Positions 13,900 through 17,069 of a stretch of 17,069 nucleotides of DNA are shown piece by piece (the stretch's first letter is position 1; every line of letters starts with the position of its first letter). The notes below the pieces were generated by a model. The model did no database searches. It was not told where the DNA came from and worked only from the letters and a program-made list of their open reading frames with translations. The stretch is from NCBI GenBank assembly GCA_964360145.1, contig CAYHWW010000060.1, positions 1-17,069 on the forward strand, given 5' to 3'. The DNA is from CAYHWW01 sp964360145 (lineage in GTDB: Bacteria; Bdellovibrionota; UBA1018; CAYHWW01). A program made the translations under genes and the position numbers.

Positions 13900-15171
13900 A
13901 TGGATAAACTGGTGATCGAAGGCGGCCACGCCTTAAATGGCGACGTTCAAGTGAGTGGCGCGAAAAATGCCGCCCTTCCCCTGCTTTTTGCGACAATTCT
14001 GACGGACAAAGACGTCGAGCTTTCCAACATCCCTGATCTTGCGGACATCGACACCACTTTCAAAATGCTGGAGCATTTGGGCGTCCAGTCCGATTATCAT
14101 CACCAATCCCATAGCGCGCGCATCAACGCCGCACGCATCAACACGCAAGAAGCCCCCTATGAGCTCGTGCGCACCATGCGGGCTTCCGTGCTGGTTTTGG
14201 GGCCGTTGTTAGCCCGCTTTGGCCGCGCTCGAGTGAGCCTGCCCGGCGGTTGCAGCATCGGCGCTCGCCCCGTGAATCTCCACCTCACGGCCCTCGAACA
14301 GATGGGGGCGACCATTGAGATCGAGAGCGGCTACATCAATGCCCAGGCCCCACGACTCACTGGTGCCACCATTCGCTTCCCTATTATTTCAGTGGGCGCC
14401 ACGGAGAACACTCTCATGGCGGCAAGCCTGGCCCAGGGACACACTGTGATCGAAAATGCAGCTCGGGAGCCTGAGATCGTGGATCTCGTGCGCTTGCTGC
14501 GCTCCATGGGCGCTAAAATCAAGGGCGAAGGTACCCACACCATCCACATTGAAGGTGTAAACTCCCTCGGCGCGGCCAAGCACCCCATCATCGCGGACCG
14601 CATTGAAGCGGGCACCTACGTTGCGGCGGTGAGCATCACCGGCGGCCGTATCCGCCTACCGGGGGTACCCGCAAGCCTCATGCAGTCCACCCTGGACCTG
14701 TTCGAGAGCGCCGGCCTGGGCATCAAAGCTGACGAGGCGGGCATCGAGGCTTGGCGGGATGGAGATCGCCCTCTGAGGGGCGTTGATGTCACCACCAAAG
14801 AATTTCCCGCCTTCCCCACGGACATGCAGGCCCAGTTCATGGCGGCCATGTGCTTCGCGGAGGGCTCGTCCACCATCGTCGAGAATATTTTCGAAAATCG
14901 CTTCATGCACGTTCCAGAGCTTTGCCGCCTGGGCGCGGACATCAGCATTCAAGGGAACACCGCCATTGTGCGAGGCAAGGGATTACGGAGCCTCTCCGGC
15001 GCCACCACCATGGCCACGGACCTCAGGGCCAGCGCCAGCCTGGTGCTGGCGGGCCTGGGAGCCCGCGGTGAAACCTCAGTTCGCCGCGTCTACCACTTGG
15101 ACCGCGGCTATGAGAAAATGGAGCGGAAGCTTTCAGAAGTGGGCGCCCACATCCGACGCCAACAGGAGTAA
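13900..15171 (+). CDS. murA: UDP-N-acetylglucosamine 1-carboxyvinyltransferase MurA
   Basis: MurA transfers enolpyruvate from PEP to UDP-GlcNAc, the first committed step of peptidoglycan synthesis, in the cytoplasm. The 423-residue protein has the opening GGHALNGDVQVSGAKNAALPLL with Lys22-Asn23. The catalytic loop GGCSIGARPVNLHL has Cys118, the residue modified by fosfomycin, so it should be of the sensitive type. Later come AGTYVAA, the FPTDMQAQFMA segment, ENRFMHVPEL, and the closing DLRASASLVLAGLGARGETSVRRVYHLDRGYEKMERKL. Length is normal. The ATG at 13900 lacks a clear Shine-Dalgarno. It is separated from prmC by a palindromic element and followed closely by the HIT gene (9 bases). Confidence 0.97.
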   Translation: MDKLVIEGGHALNGDVQVSGAKNAALPLLFATILTDKDVELSNIPDLADIDTTFKMLEHLGVQSDYHHQSHSARINAARINTQEAPYELVRTMRASVLVLGPLLARFGRARVSLPGGCSIGARPVNLHLTALEQMGATIEIESGYINAQAPRLTGATIRFPIISVGATENTLMAASLAQGHTVIENAAREPEIVDLVRLLRSMGAKIKGEGTHTIHIEGVNSLGAAKHPIIADRIEAGTYVAAVSITGGRIRLPGVPASLMQSTLDLFESAGLGIKADEAGIEAWRDGDRPLRGVDVTTKEFPAFPTDMQAQFMAAMCFAEGSSTIVENIFENRFMHVPELCRLGADISIQGNTAIVRGKGLRSLSGATTMATDLRASASLVLAGLGARGETSVRRVYHLDRGYEKMERKLSEVGAHIRRQQE

Positions 15172-15180
15172 TCCAACTCA

Positions 15181-15534
15181 ATGTCCTCATGCATCTTCTG
15201 TAAAATCATCAAGGGTGAGATCCCGGCGAAGAATGTGTTTGAGAATGATCATGCCGTGATCATCCAAGACGTTCAGCCCCAGGCGCCGATCCACTGGCTG
15301 GTCTTGCCTCGCACTCATGTGGGGAGCCTCAACGATCTCGATGAGAAAACCCGTGCGGAGATCATGCCCCAGCTTTTTGCCGCGGCGGACCAAGCCGCCA
15401 CGGCCCAAGGCCTGCGGGATAAGGGCTACCGCACTGTCATCAACAATCAGGCCCTTGCGGGACAGACCGTGTTCCACCTTCACATGCACGTCTTGGCAGG
15501 TTCCACTAAGCCGCTGGGGCATTTTGGAGAGTAA
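15181..15534 (+). CDS. hinT: HIT family nucleotide-binding protein (HinT-like)
   Basis: A 117-residue protein, full length for HinT, with CIFCKIIKGEIPA at 4-16 (Cys4, Cys7, a usual zinc-site pair) and the histidine triad HLHMHVL at 99-105 (His99, His101, His103). HinT-type proteins hydrolyse purine nucleoside phosphoramidates and acyl-adenylates; the physiological substrate in bacteria is unclear. The ATG at 15181 has AGGAG 12 bases upstream, rather far. The stop TAA shares its last A with the ATG of the next gene (TAATG), so the glycosyltransferase is probably translationally coupled to it. Confidence 0.93.
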   Translation: MSSCIFCKIIKGEIPAKNVFENDHAVIIQDVQPQAPIHWLVLPRTHVGSLNDLDEKTRAEIMPQLFAAADQAATAQGLRDKGYRTVINNQALAGQTVFHLHMHVLAGSTKPLGHFGE

Positions 15535-16643
15535 TGGCACAGCGCCGCGCACTCATCGTTCATAGCGTCTACCGCAACCGCGGCGGTGAGGAGCGCATGG
15601 TGGACCTGGAGTGTGGGGCCCTCCAGCAAGCGGGTTACAAAACCCTGCTTCTGACCCGTGGACCTGAAGAGGGCTCATCGCTGAGAAGCAAGGCCATGCT
15701 CGCCGTCGGGCTTGTGGCACCGGGCGCCGCCAGCCACGCGTTAGAGCGAGCCTTGCGGGAAGAAGACCCCGAGTTCGTGCACTTCCACAATCTTTTGCCC
15801 CACTGGGGTTTCGCCTCACTACAGAAGGCCCTGGACTGGGGCCTGCGCAAGGGTCGCAAGGTGGCCACCACCATCCACAACCAGCGCTGGATTTGCGCCA
15901 ACGGTCTTTTCTGGCGAGACGGTGCCCACTGCCAGAAGTGCTTGGATCAACAGAACCCTCTTTGGGGCGCCGTCCATGTGTGTCGGGGCAACCTGCCGGA
16001 ATCCACGGCCTATGCAAGTGCCCTCACCTGGGCCTGGACCCGTAATCTTTACAACCACCCCGGACACACGCTCATTGCATTGAACGAGACAACAGCGGTG
16101 CGCCTGAGGCGCCATTTTCCGTGCGCCACGGTGGTTGTGCTCCCCAACCCCGTTCCTCTGCCTTCCCAGCAGAGCCTCCCGCGCCAGCTCCCTGCGGCTT
16201 GGAGCGGCCAACGGCTGGCCGTGGTGGGCCGCCTCAGCGCGGAAAAGGGCATCAGTCGCCTCATCTCGGAAATCCGCTGGGGCCGCGTGGGCGCCGACGG
16301 CACATCGGCCAACCCTGCTTTGGACCCCCACACACAATTCGTCATCGCCGGCGACGGCCCCCTGAAGGAGCTGGTGGAAGCGGAAGCCCGCACCAATCCC
16401 CGGGTGCTGTACCTGGGCCAACTCCCTGAAGAAGAAGTGCCGGGCCTCATGGCCGCCTGCGGAGGCGTCTTTCATGGCAGCCTAGTGGAAGAGCAAAGCC
16501 CCACGGCTCTGCGCCTCGCGGCCCGCCTGGGCCATGGCGTTTGGTCCTGGGAGGGCCGTCTGAAGGCCCAGGACCTGAAGCGCTGGGGCGCCATTTTGGA
16601 CGTAGCACCATGGAGGGAGGAGTTGCTAAGAATCCTCCGCTGA
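15534..16643 (+). CDS. GT4-like glycosyltransferase
   Basis: A 369-residue GT-B fold protein. The acceptor half begins RALIVHSVYRNRGGEERMV, with the glycine-rich loop near 17-19. It has HFHNLLPHWG (83-92) and IHNQRWICANGLFWRDGAHCQKC with cysteines 121, 133, 136 and 150, a cysteine pattern seen in several GT4 enzymes. The donor half has LAVVGRLSAEKGISRLI (228-244) and FVIAGDGPLKELV. The usual E-x7-E near the end is degenerate: Glu319/Glu320 are present but the second glutamate is replaced (Arg327/Leu328). It probably adds a sugar to a lipid-linked or surface glycan at the cytoplasmic side; donor and acceptor are unknown. The ATG overlaps the HIT gene stop (TAATG). No other glycan genes are visible in the window. 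Confidence 0.82.
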   Translation: MAQRRALIVHSVYRNRGGEERMVDLECGALQQAGYKTLLLTRGPEEGSSLRSKAMLAVGLVAPGAASHALERALREEDPEFVHFHNLLPHWGFASLQKALDWGLRKGRKVATTIHNQRWICANGLFWRDGAHCQKCLDQQNPLWGAVHVCRGNLPESTAYASALTWAWTRNLYNHPGHTLIALNETTAVRLRRHFPCATVVVLPNPVPLPSQQSLPRQLPAAWSGQRLAVVGRLSAEKGISRLISEIRWGRVGADGTSANPALDPHTQFVIAGDGPLKELVEAEARTNPRVLYLGQLPEEEVPGLMAACGGVFHGSLVEEQSPTALRLAARLGHGVWSWEGRLKAQDLKRWGAILDVAPWREELLRILR

Positions 16644-16660
16644 TCTGCTCATGAATAAAT
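16642..16660 (+). repeat. Possible degenerate copy of the left end of the 181-bp element
   Basis: GATCTGCTCATGAATAAAT (16642-16660) compares with GACCTGTCCGTGAATAAAT (10613-10631), 15 of 19 bases alike with all differences transitions. It again starts at a stop codon (TGA at 16641-16643). No right-hand partner is found nearby, so it may be a remnant or chance. Confidence 0.25.
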
Positions 16661-16680
16661 ATGTCCTTAGAGCCTGTGGT

Positions 16681-17067
16681 TTAGAGCACGTCCGGGGTGC
16701 GATTGATTTCATGAATCAGCATGTACGCACTTGCGAGAGCCATTGCAGAGAAAGTTAGACCAGTAAATATATAAAAAACGTTGGCGCCATCGCGGTTATT
16801 AGATGTCACCCAACTGAAGCTGACGAGCGCCGCACTGGCACCAATAGCAAACATGATTCCCGTAAGAACAACACCAACTACATCAGCCTCCGCACTAGGC
16901 ACCACGGCATCATAGACCTTGCGGAGTAAACTCGTGTGGCTGCTATCGCGGGGCACGCTGTTCGCCAGCGTCTTCGCGGCGCGCTCCATGCGCAGGCGAA
17001 TCTGGGTGCTGTCATCGGTGGGAGAGAAACTCACGGATTGCATGCCGAGGCGGCGGCTGAACCCCAC
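16681..17067 (-). CDS. Small membrane protein with two transmembrane segments, possibly partial
   Basis: I do not recognise a family. From the GTG at 17067 the product is 128 residues; an internal ATG (residue 9, position 17043) is another start, and the frame is open to the window edge, so the N-terminus may lie outside. Neither start has a Shine-Dalgarno. After a charged N-terminal part (QIRLRMERAAKTLANSVPRDSSH) come two hydrophobic stretches, about 64-87 (VVGVVLTGIMFAIGASAALVS) and 97-117 (VFYIFTGLTFSAMALASAYML), joined by a short polar loop, with a short charged tail HEINRTPDVL. It is likely an inner-membrane protein. It is convergent with the glycosyltransferase, 37 bases apart, with no clear terminator between. 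Confidence 0.6.
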   Translation of the reverse strand: MGFSRRLGMQSVSFSPTDDSTQIRLRMERAAKTLANSVPRDSSHTSLLRKVYDAVVPSAEADVVGVVLTGIMFAIGASAALVSFSWVTSNNRDGANVFYIFTGLTFSAMALASAYMLIHEINRTPDVL

Positions 17068-17069
17068 AT

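Noticed and set aside
1..17069. CRISPR array, tRNA, rRNA or transposase gene
   Set aside because: No regularly spaced direct repeats, no cloverleaf with tRNA consensus and no transposase motifs were seen; the 181-bp element folds like a cloverleaf but has none of the tRNA signature bases.

Overview
The window looks like chromosomal DNA of a Gram-negative bacterium, GC-rich by eye (about 60% in the core genes). It carries an outer-membrane lipoprotein carrier (LolA), MltG, MurA, RimO and YajQ. The gene order rho - rpmE - DUF1385 - prfA - prmC - murA suggests a member of the old 'Deltaproteobacteria' or Bdellovibrionota. That placement is inference from gene content and order; no rRNA or other decisive marker is present.

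Layout. (1) 1-1514: the 3' part of a SIS-domain sugar-phosphate gene, then nadA. (2) 1511-1995, minus strand: a 2Fe-2S ferredoxin gene, preceded by two adjacent hairpins (one a strong terminator) and by a 16-codon lysine-rich mini-gene with a perfect-looking Shine-Dalgarno. (3) 2095-4644: a tight plus-strand run lolA - yajQ - rimO. (4) 4645-7935: an accessory-looking stretch with lower GC in its first half. It holds a secreted HExxH metallopeptidase, a series of AT-rich palindromes, and an AAA ATPase of the DUF4143 type. (5) 7925-9013, minus strand: mltG, overlapping the ATPase gene tail to tail. (6) 9066-16643, plus strand: a long housekeeping run of rho, rpmE, DUF1385, prfA, prmC, murA, a HIT-family gene and a glycosyltransferase. 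(7) 16681-end, minus strand: a small protein with two membrane segments, possibly cut by the window edge.

How the genes fit together. rho, prfA and prmC serve transcription termination and translation termination; PrmC methylates the GGQ glutamine of the RF1 encoded just before it, and the two genes overlap by 4 bases. rpmE supplies ribosomal protein L31, and RimO modifies ribosomal protein S12. murA and mltG act at opposite ends of peptidoglycan strand synthesis. NadA, RimO and the ferredoxin are all Fe-S proteins within 3.2 kb.

The most unusual content is non-coding or tiny. It comprises the 16-aa peptide MAKKKAKKKTKKAKKK with its attenuator-like downstream structure, a 181-bp element with perfect 33-bp inverted ends and three internal hairpins wedged between rpmE and the DUF1385 gene, a second palindromic element fused to the prmC stop codon, and a 16-bp palindrome at the rho stop that shares 13 bases with the start of the 181-bp element. 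Short palindromic elements starting at or next to stop codons recur through the window. No rRNA, tRNA, CRISPR array or transposase gene was seen.
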